From: Granulicella sp.
Lineage (GTDB): Bacteria > Acidobacteriota > Terriglobia > Terriglobales > Acidobacteriaceae
NCBI GenBank assembly: GCA_027452215.1
Contig: DAIDGQ010000035.1
Coordinates: 121,777 to 185,776, forward strand
Length of the DNA: 64,000 bases
Reading direction: 5' to 3'
A program made the translations under genes and the position numbers. The notes under the pieces were generated by a model. The model ran no database searches. It was not told where the DNA came from and saw only the letters and a list, made by a program, of their open reading frames with translations. Every line of letters begins with the position of its first letter. Positions within the stretch are counted from its first letter, which is position 1. Positions 45,463-54,794 of this stretch are shown one piece after another.

Positions 45463-46364
45463 CAGGCTTCCTCTTTAGTGGGGGCATCGGTATAGCGTAT
45501 TGAAAGTACAGGACAGGTTGCCTTCGCTAACAGGTTATACGCGAAGCTGCTATGAAGACGGCGACCCAGTTGCGACGCGGTGCGGACACCCAGAATAATC
45601 AGACCCGCATTCTGCCTCTGAGCACGCTCGATAATCTGGTCAATCTCCATACCATGTTCCAGTTGAAACGTAGGTTTGCACCACTCCGAGCTATCTTCGC
45701 CGAGTGTCTGCGCCATGCTCTTGCAATATTCGTCAGCAAGATCCATCTTCAAACGCTCATTATTCTCAGCGATCACCGGCAAGAGTTGGCACACTTCGAT
45801 AGGAGCGTCAAATTCCTTGCCGAAGAAAACCGCATACGGAGCGGCCGCCGTCGCCTGCGGAGTAAAGTCTGAAAAATAGATAATCTCGTCAATGTGCAGT
45901 TTTAGATCAACCCCTGAAAGAACATGCGCACCTACTGTCAATGTGGGGCAGGTGGCAGAGAGAAGAATCTTTTCTGTATTTGATCCGATGAGCAGGTGAT
46001 CCAGTCCGCGATGCACACCGTGCACTCCGAGAACCAGCAGATCGGCACCGTATCGATCTATGCCTCTCAGAATCGCTTGACACGGAATTCCGTCCTCCAC
46101 GTGCGCCTCAACGGAAATTCCAAGCCGTCTTACTCCAGATGCAAGAGCATCCAGACGTCCGTGTGCAACCCGTCGCATCAAACTCGGCTTTGAGGTCTCG
46201 ACCTCAACTTCAGTTGCTGCTTGTGATAACTCGACAACATGCAGCATAACAATCGCGGCATTAAAATGTTCCGCAAATGCGACAGCATAATCGAGGGCGA
46301 GGCGCGAGCTTTCTAGAAAATCTGTTGCAAATAAAATCCGCTTAATCTTAATTTCAGGAAGCAT
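45462..46364 (-). CDS. Universal stress protein, two tandem UspA domains
   Basis: The 300-residue cytoplasmic protein has two UspA domains (about 8-150 and 155-295). The first ends with LVLGVHGVHRGLDHLLIGS, an ATP-binding GxxG(x9)GS; the second has LIILGVRTASQLGRRLHSS, where the Gly residues are less conserved. GGAGAAAAGG is just before the ATG. It overlaps the TauE gene, which suggests a stress-linked export operon. Confidence 0.9.
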   Translation of the reverse strand: MLPEIKIKRILFATDFLESSRLALDYAVAFAEHFNAAIVMLHVVELSQAATEVEVETSKPSLMRRVAHGRLDALASGVRRLGISVEAHVEDGIPCQAILRGIDRYGADLLVLGVHGVHRGLDHLLIGSNTEKILLSATCPTLTVGAHVLSGVDLKLHIDEIIYFSDFTPQATAAAPYAVFFGKEFDAPIEVCQLLPVIAENNERLKMDLADEYCKSMAQTLGEDSSEWCKPTFQLEHGMEIDQIIERAQRQNAGLIILGVRTASQLGRRLHSSFAYNLLAKATCPVLSIRYTDAPTKEEA

Positions 46365-46382
46365 CCTTTTCTCCGGGGGAGA

Positions 46383-47750
46383 CTATGGCTGTACGCCACT
46401 CTGGAACCTCAGAGCAGCTAGATCAGCCTCGTATTCGAAGCGTGCGTTTGCAGATGCAATTTGAGCCTGTGTCTGCTGGAGTTGCGCCTGGCTCAACTCC
46501 ACGATGGAACTGAGTCCCAATTGATACCGTGTCTGTGCAAGATCCATGGCTGTATTTGCTTCTTTCAGCAACTCTGCCGTCACCGCCATTCGTTGCTGAG
46601 CCGTATTCGCACTCAGCCACGCCGTTCGTACGTCACGGACTATCCTATCCGTGAGTTGACGACTTTGCTCATTGGAAGCCTTCGCTCGAAGGGTGGCTTC
46701 ATTTGCCTCGGCATGGAACTTGAACCCATTGAAAACAGGAACGCTGATATTGACACCTGCCGCGCCATACCATCTCGGATCATAATAGGTGCTCGAACCA
46801 ACAGGTGTCCCGCCAACAACACCGAGTGCAGAAACGGTCGGAAGCAGTTGCTCATGCTGCGCGCGGCTGAATCGCACATCTGCTTCATGCGTCAGTTGGA
46901 GCGATTTGAGATCCGGCCGCTGCTGAAGAGCCATTGCAATCAAAGCTTCTGCAGAATTTGCAACAGGCGTGGGGAGTTCCGTGTCATCCACAAGATGATA
47001 ATGATGCTCAGTCGTCTCGCCGAGAATGTCATTCAAACTCGCCATGGCGGCCTCTGCTCGGTTCTTTGAGTCGAGAAAAAGCAGCTTCGCTTCAGAGAGA
47101 TTTACTTGCGCAAAGCTCTGATCGAGGGTTGACTTAAGCTTGCTCGCGGTCAGCGCATCTACCTGATCTCCCATACTCTGTCGCTCATTCACTGTGCTGT
47201 TTGCAACCTGCAAAGTCGCCTGGGCTTCGAGCGCGTTGTAGAACGCCAGGTCAACCGCATACACAATGTCCTCTCGCGTAGCTTCAGCATTTTGCTCCGC
47301 TGCTTTCGCTTGTAGCGATGAAGTAGCCACTAAGTTCGGTGTGCGTCCAAAATCTGTGATCAACTGGCTGAGTTGAAGGCCGCCACCCACATGGTTCAAT
47401 AGCCGGGATGATGCCAGATCACCCGAAGCCAGGCGGCTTGCCTGCTCCGCTCCAACCCCGGTTCCGTTCGCATAAAGGCTCGGTAGTTCAGCAGACCGAG
47501 TCTCTCGAACAACCTGCTTTTGCGCTAGTGCGATGAGGGCCGCGACACTGATACGCGGATTGTTCTTCAGAGCAAGTTGCTCTGCTTGCTGCCGTGTCAA
47601 CTCCTCATCATTCGATGCACCCGCCGTCGATGAGGCCGACATCTGCAGAAGCATCGGTGCATTCGGCAAAGGCCTCCCCTGGCTCTGCGCCAGTAGAAGT
47701 GGCGAACTAAACGACAACAAGATCATCCCTGCTGTATGTAGCTTATGCAT
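46383..47750 (-). CDS. TolC-family outer-membrane efflux protein
   Basis: The 455-residue protein has a signal peptide (MILLSFSSPLLLAQ), LTRQQAEQLALKNNPRISVA at the start of the channel domain and the repeated pattern YQLGLSSIVELSQAQLQQTQ near the end. It is the outer-membrane part of the adaptor-RND-TolC operon. Its start overlaps the RND remnant by eight bases. It is clearly different from the TolC protein at 21.2 kb in sequence and codon use. Confidence 0.9.
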   Translation of the reverse strand: MHKLHTAGMILLSFSSPLLLAQSQGRPLPNAPMLLQMSASSTAGASNDEELTRQQAEQLALKNNPRISVAALIALAQKQVVRETRSAELPSLYANGTGVGAEQASRLASGDLASSRLLNHVGGGLQLSQLITDFGRTPNLVATSSLQAKAAEQNAEATREDIVYAVDLAFYNALEAQATLQVANSTVNERQSMGDQVDALTASKLKSTLDQSFAQVNLSEAKLLFLDSKNRAEAAMASLNDILGETTEHHYHLVDDTELPTPVANSAEALIAMALQQRPDLKSLQLTHEADVRFSRAQHEQLLPTVSALGVVGGTPVGSSTYYDPRWYGAAGVNISVPVFNGFKFHAEANEATLRAKASNEQSRQLTDRIVRDVRTAWLSANTAQQRMAVTAELLKEANTAMDLAQTRYQLGLSSIVELSQAQLQQTQAQIASANARFEYEADLAALRFQSGVQP

Positions 47751-48186
47751 ATGCTACCTCTGCGAACTCTTCGTCCGCTGCTTCATTGCGATGCATGAGT
47801 AAATAGACAACCGGAACTAAACAACGAGTGACAATCCCTGGCAAGAAAAGGCCACCAGATATCGCACGAGTTACTAAGGAATACTCCACCATGTTGACCT
47901 CTGACACAGGCCCCAATACTAGTGTTTGAATAATAGGACGCAGTGTTTCAGCAGTAAGTCGTCTGAGATTAATCACGACAGAATCTGAGTTACCGCTGGC
48001 AGCCTGGCTTACTGTCCTGCCAGGGTGAAAGTAGTTGTTGGCTGGGCTCAAATCCGGATGCGCACCAGACTTGATCCCAGCAAAATCATCGACTGATCTC
48101 TGAGAAGTAATCACCGTTCCTACAACCATCCCTATCAGGCAGAACATCAGGATGAATAACGGACACATAATTGCAAACAAAGACAT
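47743..48186 (-). pseudogene. Remnant of an RND efflux pump (C-terminal piece)
   Basis: The 147-residue frame lies exactly where an RND permease of about 1000-1050 residues is expected, between adaptor and TolC. Its second half (LRRLTAETLRPIIQT, ISGGLFLPGIVTRCLVPVVY, LLMHRNE) resembles the last helices of HAE1-type pumps. The first half has one helix (FILMFCLIGMVVGTVIT) and a polar stretch without clear RND features. The frame is still joined to both neighbours (TAATG with the adaptor, eight-base overlap with TolC), so the loss was in frame. Either it is a decayed pump or a reduced protein with a new role. Confidence 0.65.
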
Positions 48187-49415
48187 TACTCGCTCACTTC
48201 CTGTGCGGCTGTAGGAATGAAGGCTGCATGTGGAGTAACGGCTTCGCCAACCTCGTAACTCGTCTGGCCAGAAGCAATCACGCGCTCTCCCAGCTGTAAT
48301 CCGCTTACAATCTCCATCCGATTTGCAGTCTGGATGCCCACTTTGACATTCCGTCGCTGCACATGATTCGTCGAGTCCACGACGAGGACGTAGTCATTCT
48401 CTCCATCTTGGACTACAGCCTGCGCAGGTAGAGTCAAAGCGTTATCCTTCTGCTGCAACTGGATCACCGTCTCGGCAAACATGCCAGGACTAAGAACAAG
48501 ATCGGGGTTTGGAACGTCCACTTCCGTAAGCATCGTGCGGGTATTCGCATCAAGTGCTCGAGTAAAACGGATGATCTTCCCCTCAAACACCCGCCCCGTT
48601 GCACTCACCTTAATCTGAACATTTCCTCCTATATGGATGTAAGGAACGTCAGATTCCGGCACAGGCATACGCAACCTTAGTAAGTCACTTTGCGCAACCC
48701 GTACCACGGGCATCGACTGCGTATCGGATGATGTTCCTGCCTGGATCAGCGATCCCTCATCGGCATAACGCATCGTCACGACCCCATTGAATGGGGAGAT
48801 GATCTGCTCGTAATCGGTCAGGGTCTGAATGCGATGACTATTTGCATTGGACACTCCGAGTTGTTGTTCCATCGCATTAAGCGACGCCTTCGCCACGCCG
48901 ATTTGCGCCTCTGATTCCTGATCCTTCGAGCGTGCATCATCTAACTCCTGCTCCGCAATCAGACCAGGACGCTGTTTGGATGCCGCTTCCAGTCGAGTAA
49001 ATTCAGCATGCAATGCCGCATGGGTCGCCTCGGCGCTGGTGATCTCGCTCTGTGCTCGCCCAATCTCTGATTGAGAATGCCGCACCTCCGCTTGCGCCCC
49101 CTGCAACTGATCCCCTAACTCCGGCACTTCGAGATCAGCCAGAACTTCTCCTTGTCGCACGCGATCACCGATATCCACCTTGATCCAGCGAATATATCCC
49201 GACACCTTCGCATGAAGGTCGACATTCTGATAAGGCTCAAACTGTCCCGCAACCGTCAGCGAGCTCGCAAGATTTCCGCGCGTCACGTCGACGACCGCTG
49301 CTGCTCGCGGCGCCTCTGAGGTCGTCTTCTCTTTGTGGAAGAACACATAGAGAGCGGTGGCAATGATGAAACAACTGAGGATTACTGCAATCCAAAAGAT
49401 TCGCTTTCGAGGCAT
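48186..49415 (-). CDS. RND-type periplasmic adaptor protein
   Basis: The 409-residue membrane fusion protein has an N-terminal anchor (FWIAVILSCFIIATALYVFF) and the lipoyl half VDLHAKVSGYIRWIKVDIGD. A helical hairpin (about 105-185), the second lipoyl half (IISPFNGVVTMRYADEGSLI), a beta barrel and a membrane-proximal domain (QTANRMEIVSGLQLGERVIA) follow. It should dock an RND pump to TolC, but only a remnant pump gene follows, so the complex may be inactive or use a pump encoded elsewhere. Confidence 0.9.
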   Translation of the reverse strand: MPRKRIFWIAVILSCFIIATALYVFFHKEKTTSEAPRAAAVVDVTRGNLASSLTVAGQFEPYQNVDLHAKVSGYIRWIKVDIGDRVRQGEVLADLEVPELGDQLQGAQAEVRHSQSEIGRAQSEITSAEATHAALHAEFTRLEAASKQRPGLIAEQELDDARSKDQESEAQIGVAKASLNAMEQQLGVSNANSHRIQTLTDYEQIISPFNGVVTMRYADEGSLIQAGTSSDTQSMPVVRVAQSDLLRLRMPVPESDVPYIHIGGNVQIKVSATGRVFEGKIIRFTRALDANTRTMLTEVDVPNPDLVLSPGMFAETVIQLQQKDNALTLPAQAVVQDGENDYVLVVDSTNHVQRRNVKVGIQTANRMEIVSGLQLGERVIASGQTSYEVGEAVTPHAAFIPTAAQEVSE

Positions 49416-49516
49416 GGAACCACCTATTCGGTCTTGTTGAAATCAATCGTTCTAGAAACTGAAGCAGGTCGCCGACTGGGGCGGTGCATCATTTCTCGGG
49501 AAGAGTGTGCCATCGC

Positions 49517-49909
49517 TTAGATGACAACAGTAGGAGGTGCACGTGATGTACCACTTGTTATTCGCCAGAATTCCTTTGGTTGTGACATTCGGTCTTCATG
49601 CAACCTGAAATCGATACAGCGAATCATCCCGGCATCAGGGCTGCCCGCTTGTTTCAGAGTGGCATCGAAGGCAGCATAGGTTGTGCCATTAACCTCAGGC
49701 TGTTTCCCCTTCCAGACAACGGTAATCTGTTTCCTAACTGTAAGTCGTTCCGTTTGGACCTCGGTATTAGCCGTCACGAAAAGCCGTGTCACTTTGGCCG
49801 GGCAGGAAAAGAAGTACCCCTTGTCCTGTTCCGGAAAGGACACAGCAGCGATAAGAATCACCGCAATCACAACGACAGAATGCTTCAGTCGAGTTGTACC
49901 GTAAGTCAT
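49517..49909 (-). CDS. Hypothetical exported or membrane-anchored protein
   Basis: From the ATG at 49909 the 130-residue protein has an N-terminal hydrophobic segment (HSVVVIAVILIAAVSF) and a soluble part with no recognised fold (VTRLFVTANTEVQTERLTV, YAAFDATLKQAGS). It could be a periplasmic protein. The frame is open to 49978 but the hydrophobic segment begins after M24. It lies 100 bases upstream of the adaptor gene on the same strand. Confidence 0.55.
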   Translation of the reverse strand: MTYGTTRLKHSVVVIAVILIAAVSFPEQDKGYFFSCPAKVTRLFVTANTEVQTERLTVRKQITVVWKGKQPEVNGTTYAAFDATLKQAGSPDAGMIRCIDFRLHEDRMSQPKEFWRITSGTSRAPPTVVI

Positions 49910-50214
49910 CAGGGCGATACGTGACCTTTTGTCTAAGTTGAGGCCGTCAAGCAATTTCAAGAGCAGGCATCTCTGCAATCCATCGATTGGAAGATGCCCC
50001 GAAACATTGGCACTGCGGGTGTCCAGAAGTCTTTTGTTTGGATCGAATCATGTGCACGAATTAAGCTCAGTGCCTGCGACGTTGGACTATCGAAGAAGGA
50101 CCACCTCCATTTAGAGAGGCCGATTCATACTCCACTCCAAAGGATGCAATGCATACTTCACAGCACCTTCTAGGCGCATAAATCCGCGAGACAGCAGAAT
50201 CTGCCTAGGCGCGA
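49910..50214. other. Gene-free stretch
   Basis: About 305 bases between two leftward hypothetical genes. Short rightward open frames here have no recognisable product. I see no clear hairpin or repeat. Confidence 0.35.
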
Positions 50215-50598
50215 TTAGGACTTGGATGGTGGGGGGCGACGCTTCAGATCAGGGCCATGCAAATAATACTGACCGGGTATTCGAGGCCCTGACTCGACTC
50301 GAACCGATCCAGCCGAAGCAGATCGTTCGCCTTGCAGGGAGAATGCGATCGACGACAAATAAAATGTCGGAAATTCAAAAGATGGTGGATCTTTATCTTC
50401 TTCCATGTAGACCGTCGACCGAATGGTCCGGGTCTCAGCCGAAAGCTTGGCCATCGAGTTGGTTACGGAATAGGTCCCCTGATCCGAGTGATACAGAGAG
50501 AGCTTCGCGTGAAGCCCCCAGCTGAATACAAAGATCGCCAAAAAGAGAAGTGAACACTCAAGAGCAAATGATACGGATGAATTACGCTTCTTGAGCAC
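50215..50598 (-). CDS. Hypothetical single-helix membrane protein
   Basis: The start is taken as GTG at 50598, because AAGGAG lies six bases before it; the frame runs back to a TTG at 50640. The 127-residue protein has one helix near the N-terminus (ALECSLLFLAIFVFSWGL) and a polar remainder (DPPSFEFPTFYLSSIAF). The arrangement suggests an anchored periplasmic protein. No family is recognised. Codon use is like the 43-50 kb stretch. Confidence 0.55.
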   Translation of the reverse strand: MLKKRNSSVSFALECSLLFLAIFVFSWGLHAKLSLYHSDQGTYSVTNSMAKLSAETRTIRSTVYMEEDKDPPSFEFPTFYLSSIAFSLQGERSASAGSVRVESGPRIPGQYYLHGPDLKRRPPPSKS

Positions 50599-51010
50599 AG
50601 TGTTCTCCTTTCCGTAGCCAATACAATACAAGCGTACCAAATAATGCGTTCAAATGCCCGTGAGCGATGGGTGAATCTGGGTGATCTTCAAATCCATACG
50701 TCGATTTGCTTCGACAATCCCCAGCGACAAGCCCTGGGCCTAAGCTCTTTGCCCTCAGAAAATTAGCAGAATCCCCGTTATTTACTCCCTGCGTGACGTC
50801 ATTTCATATCGTGAAGCCTTGTTGCCTCCTGAAGCCTTGTTGCCCGGTCCACTCCTTCATCTCTTCATCACCGGAGCCACTCGCGCAGGGCGCTGCTGCT
50901 TTGCCAAGCCATCCGAGCCATCCCCGCGCCAAGTCAATCGCCATTGCACATGCCGTTGCCCCAGCGCCTCCATCAAGTGCAGGAGGCGAACAACCCTCTA
51001 CAATCAACCC
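50599..51010. other. Intergenic region upstream of the oxidase operon
   Basis: About 410 bases without a supportable gene. It contains a 15-bp direct repeat at 50812-50844 and the change from mixed to C-rich composition. The ctaC frame is open upstream to 50819, but this part is Arg/Cys/Pro-rich and not oxidase-like. Confidence 0.4.
50812..50844. repeat. 15-bp direct repeat
   Basis: TGAAGCCTTGTTGCC occurs at 50812-50826 and again at 50830-50844, three bases apart. Meaning unknown; it lies close to the composition change at the right side of the 43-50.6 kb stretch. Confidence 0.7.
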
Positions 51011-51772
51011 ATGCAGCCCCCGCAAGCCATCTCGCCAACCCACGGCTTCTGGAATCTGCCCATCGACGCAGCGCAACACGGCCACACCCTCGACACCCAT
51101 CTCCTCCTCAATCTCTGGATCGCCCTCGGCCTCCTCGCCCTCGCGCACCTCATCCTTTTCCTTGGCCTCGCCATCCGCAAGCGCTCCGCCCGCCCCGCTC
51201 GCCAACTCCTCGTCGAGTACCTCCCGCTAGCCGCCCTCACCCTCCTTTTCGCCTTCCTCGCCCTCCGCTCCGAGCGCCTCTGGGCCGCCCAGCGCTACAC
51301 CGGAGCCGACCTCTCCGCCATGCAGGTCGAAGTCACCGGCATGCAATTCGTCTGGTACTTCCGCTACCCCGGCGCCGACGCAGCCTTCGGCAACACCAAA
51401 CTCTCCCTCGTCGCCCCCGCCGAAGGCAATCCTCTCGGCATCGACCCCAACGACCGCTACGGCCACGACGACTTCGTCACCAGCCAACTCGTCCTTCCCG
51501 CCGACCGCGAGGTCGACCTCACCCTCCGCGCCCAGGACGTCATCCACGGCTTCTCCGTCCCCCAGATGCGTCTCAAACAAAACGCCGTCCCCGGCCAGAC
51601 CACCCACATCCACTTCACCCCTGAGACCCCCGGCGACTACGCCATTCTCTGCACCCAGGTCTGCGGCCTCGGCTACTACCGCATGATGGCCACCCTCCGC
51701 GTCCTCCCCCAGCCAGCCTTCAACGCCTGGCTCCAATCCCACGAAGCGGCGATGACCGAGGCCAGCCAATGA
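51011..51772 (+). CDS. ctaC: Cytochrome c oxidase subunit II with an altered CuA site
   Basis: The 253-residue protein has two N-terminal helices (about 32-54 and 68-86) and a periplasmic cupredoxin domain with VTGMQFVWYFRYPG and DVIHGFSVPQM (first CuA ligand H179). The CuA loop reads CTQVCGLGYYRMM: C214, C218 and M225 are in place, but the usual Glu is Q216 and the usual His is Y222. The site might bind copper differently or not at all. The longer frame from 50819 is rejected as not oxidase-like. The gene leads the ctaC-D-E operon. Confidence 0.87.
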   Translation: MQPPQAISPTHGFWNLPIDAAQHGHTLDTHLLLNLWIALGLLALAHLILFLGLAIRKRSARPARQLLVEYLPLAALTLLFAFLALRSERLWAAQRYTGADLSAMQVEVTGMQFVWYFRYPGADAAFGNTKLSLVAPAEGNPLGIDPNDRYGHDDFVTSQLVLPADREVDLTLRAQDVIHGFSVPQMRLKQNAVPGQTTHIHFTPETPGDYAILCTQVCGLGYYRMMATLRVLPQPAFNAWLQSHEAAMTEASQ

Positions 51773-51854
51773 GAAATCACGCGACCTCACTTGTCTCTCT
51801 TTCTGTCATCCCCGCAGGGGATCTGCTTCACTGCACGCGCACAGGGGCTCGCCC

Positions 51855-53549
51855 ATGAGCCGCCTCACCGACCACCGCACCATCGGCTTCGGCTACCTCC
51901 TCCTCTCGCTCCTCGCCGTCCTCATCGGCACTCTCCTCTCGCTCGCCATGCGCGCGCATCTCGCCTGGCCCAACTGGCCGCTCCCGCTCCACGGCCCCAT
52001 TCTCCCCGAAGAGTACCTCGCCCTCGTCACCATGCATGGCACGCTGATGCTCTTCTTCGTCCTCACCGTAGCGCCGCAATCCGGCTTCAGCAACCTCATC
52101 CTTCCCGCGCAGATCGGCTCCCGCCACATGGCCTTCCCGCGCCTCAACGCCCTCGGCCTCTACCTCACCGCCCTCGCACTCTTCACGCTCCTCGCCGCCT
52201 TCTTCGTTCCCGGAGGAGCCCCCATCGGTGGCTGGACAGCCTACCCTCCCCTCTCGGAAACCGCTCTCGCCGGTCCCGGCCAGGGTCTCGGCATGGACCT
52301 CTGGCTAGCCAGCATTGCGATCTTCTCCATCGCCTCCACCCTCAGCTCCATCAACACCCTCACCACCATCCTCAAACTCCGCTGCGAGGGCATGACCTGG
52401 CAGCGCCTCCCGCTCACCGTATGGGGATGGTTCACCGCCGCGCTCCTCAGTGTCCTCGCCTTCTCCGTCCTCCTCGCAGCTCTGCTCCTTCTCTTCTGCG
52501 ACCGCCATCTACACAGCGCCTTCTTCCTTCCCGCGCAAGACCTCGTCAACGGTGTCCTCCTCCAACACCACGGCGACGGCTCTCCCCTCCTCTGGCTCCA
52601 TCTCTTCTGGTTCTTCGGACACCCCGAGGTCTACATCGCCATCCTCCCCGGCATGGGCCTCACCTCTATGGTCATTGCCAACTTCGCTCACCGTAGAGTC
52701 TTCGCCTACCGCCTCATGATCGCAACGACCCTCCTCATCGGCTTCCTCGGCATCCTCGTCTGGGGACACCACATGTTCGTCGCCGGTCTAAACCCCTTCG
52801 CCGGCACCGCCTTCAGCATCTCCACCATGGCCATCGCCATCCCCGCCTCCGCCAAAGTCCTCAGCTGGCTGGCCACTCTCTGGCGCTCGCGACCCACCCT
52901 CAGTACCCCCATGCTCTTCGCCCTCGGCTTCGTCTCCCTCTTCATCACCGGAGGCATCACCGGCCCCATCCTGGCCCAGCCCATCCTCGACGAGTACCTC
53001 CACAACACCTTCTTCGTCGTCGCCCACTTCCACCTCATCATGGCGATGGCTGGAATCTTCGGTCTCTTCTGCGCGATCTACTACTGGGCCCCACTCCTCT
53101 TCCACCGCACCCTCTCCGAGCCCCTCGGCAAGCTCCACTTCTGGGCCACGATCCTCGGTGCCTACTCCACCTTTCTTCCCATGCACTTCACAGGTCTCGC
53201 CGGAGAACCCCGCCACTACGCCCAACTCTCCGGAGTCGCCGGCCCCGCCACAGACCTCCTCCAATCCACCCTGCCCCTGCAGCGCCACATCACCGCCTCC
53301 GCCATCTTTCTCGTCTGCGCGCAGCTTCCCTTCCTCCTCAATCTCATCCTCTCCCTCCGCCGCCCCGCCCAGCACCTCGACAATCCCTGGCAAGCCACCA
53401 CCATGGAGTGGGCACCCAACGCCCTCACCCCGCATCCAACCGAAGATCAGACCATCGTCTACCGCGAACCTTGCCACTACAGTGACTCAGGCAAAGAGTT
53501 TTTGACCCAATGGAGCACCGCCTCCACCTTCTCCCCTGAACCGGAGTAA
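51855..53549 (+). CDS. ctaD: Cytochrome c oxidase subunit I
   Basis: The 564-residue catalytic subunit has 12 or more helices and all expected ligands: H61 in TMHGTLMLFF (low-spin heme), H256 with Tyr in FFGHPEVYIAILPG (CuB and cross-linked Tyr), H305-H306 in WGHHMF (CuB), and H391/H393 in VVAHFHLIMA (both hemes). Thus, unlike the protein at 37.7-39.4 kb, this should be an active oxygen reductase of the A-type. It follows ctaC by about 80 bases and precedes ctaE. Confidence 0.95.
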   Translation: MSRLTDHRTIGFGYLLLSLLAVLIGTLLSLAMRAHLAWPNWPLPLHGPILPEEYLALVTMHGTLMLFFVLTVAPQSGFSNLILPAQIGSRHMAFPRLNALGLYLTALALFTLLAAFFVPGGAPIGGWTAYPPLSETALAGPGQGLGMDLWLASIAIFSIASTLSSINTLTTILKLRCEGMTWQRLPLTVWGWFTAALLSVLAFSVLLAALLLLFCDRHLHSAFFLPAQDLVNGVLLQHHGDGSPLLWLHLFWFFGHPEVYIAILPGMGLTSMVIANFAHRRVFAYRLMIATTLLIGFLGILVWGHHMFVAGLNPFAGTAFSISTMAIAIPASAKVLSWLATLWRSRPTLSTPMLFALGFVSLFITGGITGPILAQPILDEYLHNTFFVVAHFHLIMAMAGIFGLFCAIYYWAPLLFHRTLSEPLGKLHFWATILGAYSTFLPMHFTGLAGEPRHYAQLSGVAGPATDLLQSTLPLQRHITASAIFLVCAQLPFLLNLILSLRRPAQHLDNPWQATTMEWAPNALTPHPTEDQTIVYREPCHYSDSGKEFLTQWSTASTFSPEPE

Positions 53550-53590
53550 ATTAAACAGACAGCGACGAATCCGTACCGTCATCCCGCGAT

Positions 53591-54358
53591 ATGCCAACCA
53601 CCTTCACACCGCCGGAGATCGACCGCCACCATCACATTAGCGATGGCAACAACGGCCAGAAACCGCCTACGGATAAGCGCACCGGGGGTAACGGCGACGG
53701 TGATGGCGATAACTTCAGCAATCGTCCTCAAGGCCATCGCGGCCCGCGCGAACGTCTCTCCCAGGCTCGCGTCGGTCTCTTCTTCGCCCTCGGCGGAGAC
53801 CTCATGTTCTTCGTCGCTCTCGTCAGCGTCTTCTTCGTCACCAAAGCCAGCGGCCACTTCGACGCCTACAGCCACTTCATCAACGAGTGGCTCCCCACCG
53901 CCATCCCCACCATCCTCTGGCTCAACACCGCCGTCCTCCTCCTCAGCTCCGTCACCGCCGAAGTCGCCCGCCAGGCCATGTTCCGCGAACACGACGCCAT
54001 GGACGAGTGGTTCGGCATCGGCCGCCCCATCTCCAAACGAGCGACCCTCTGGCTCTCTCTCACCCTCTTCCTCGGAGGCCTCTTCCTCGCCGGCCAGTGG
54101 GCCGCCTGGGACCAGCTCGCCGCCCAGCACGTCTTCTTCCGCACCAACCCCAGCAGCCACTTCTTCTACCTCATCACCATCACTCACGCGCTGCATCTCT
54201 TCCTTGGAATCATCGGCCTCATCGCCGCCCTCATGTTCCTCCAGTTCTCCCGCTCCCTCTCCACCCGCCAGGTCGTCGTCGACACCACCGTCTGGTACTG
54301 GCACGTCATGGGAATCCTCTGGGTCTTCCTCTTCCTCCTCCTCGAGTACGGACAGTGA
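53591..54358 (+). CDS. ctaE: Cytochrome c oxidase subunit III
   Basis: The 255-residue protein has five helices after a polar His/Gly/Asp-rich N-terminus (about 1-60, with HHH and GDGDGD). Family motifs are RVGLFFALGGDLMFFVALVS, FFYLITITHALHLFLGIIGL and VWYWHVMGILWVFLFLLLEY. It stabilises subunit I. The stop overlaps the GTG of the next small gene. The polar leader is longer than usual and might be a metal-binding tail or non-coding up to a later start, but no good later ATG precedes helix 1. Confidence 0.92.
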   Translation: MPTTFTPPEIDRHHHISDGNNGQKPPTDKRTGGNGDGDGDNFSNRPQGHRGPRERLSQARVGLFFALGGDLMFFVALVSVFFVTKASGHFDAYSHFINEWLPTAIPTILWLNTAVLLLSSVTAEVARQAMFREHDAMDEWFGIGRPISKRATLWLSLTLFLGGLFLAGQWAAWDQLAAQHVFFRTNPSSHFFYLITITHALHLFLGIIGLIAALMFLQFSRSLSTRQVVVDTTVWYWHVMGILWVFLFLLLEYGQ

Positions 54359-54612
54359 AGCTCCCTCAGCTCAAAGAAATGAAGCTCTCCCATCTCAGAG
54401 AAAAGCATCTCCGCTGGCTCTGGCTCGGAGGCTTTCTCCTTCTCTGCATCTCCATCCAGTCCCTCGGCCAGGGCTGCTCTCAATGTCTCGACAGCACTAA
54501 AGCCACACCCCCATCGGTCCAGGCCGCCTACCGCCACGCCATTCTCCTCCTCGGCACCGCCGGAGCCAGCCTCTTCATCGCCGGAACCCTCCTCCTCCGC
54601 CGCCACCGCTAA
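54355..54612 (+). CDS. Two-helix GCxxC membrane protein of the oxidase operon
   Basis: The 85-residue protein (77 if ATG 54379 is used) has two helices (LWLGGFLLLCISIQSLG and AILLLGTAGASLFIAGTLLL) with GCSQCLDSTKATPP between them. Similar small two-helix proteins with a GCxxC pair are common near oxidase genes in acidobacteria; the function is not established. The CxxC might serve copper or heme insertion. The GTG at 54355 overlaps the ctaE stop. Confidence 0.72.
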   Translation: MKLPQLKEMKLSHLREKHLRWLWLGGFLLLCISIQSLGQGCSQCLDSTKATPPSVQAAYRHAILLLGTAGASLFIAGTLLLRRHR

Positions 54613-54794
54613 ATCCCCCCTTCAATCCACATCCACGCCGGCCCGGCCATCGATCTCGCGATCAAGTCCACGCAATTTCACGCCATCTCAAACGGATTGT
54701 TCACGCCCCCACAACCCGCATCGTAACCCTTGGCCATCATTACAGTTGAGGTGTAACCTTAGGTCGAATCGCGTGTTCAACAGGAGACAACTTC

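Noticed and set aside
50819..51010. N-terminal extension of oxidase subunit II
   Set aside because: The sequence before 51011 is Arg/Cys/Pro-rich with no signal peptide or helix, while the family pattern begins right after the ATG at 51011.
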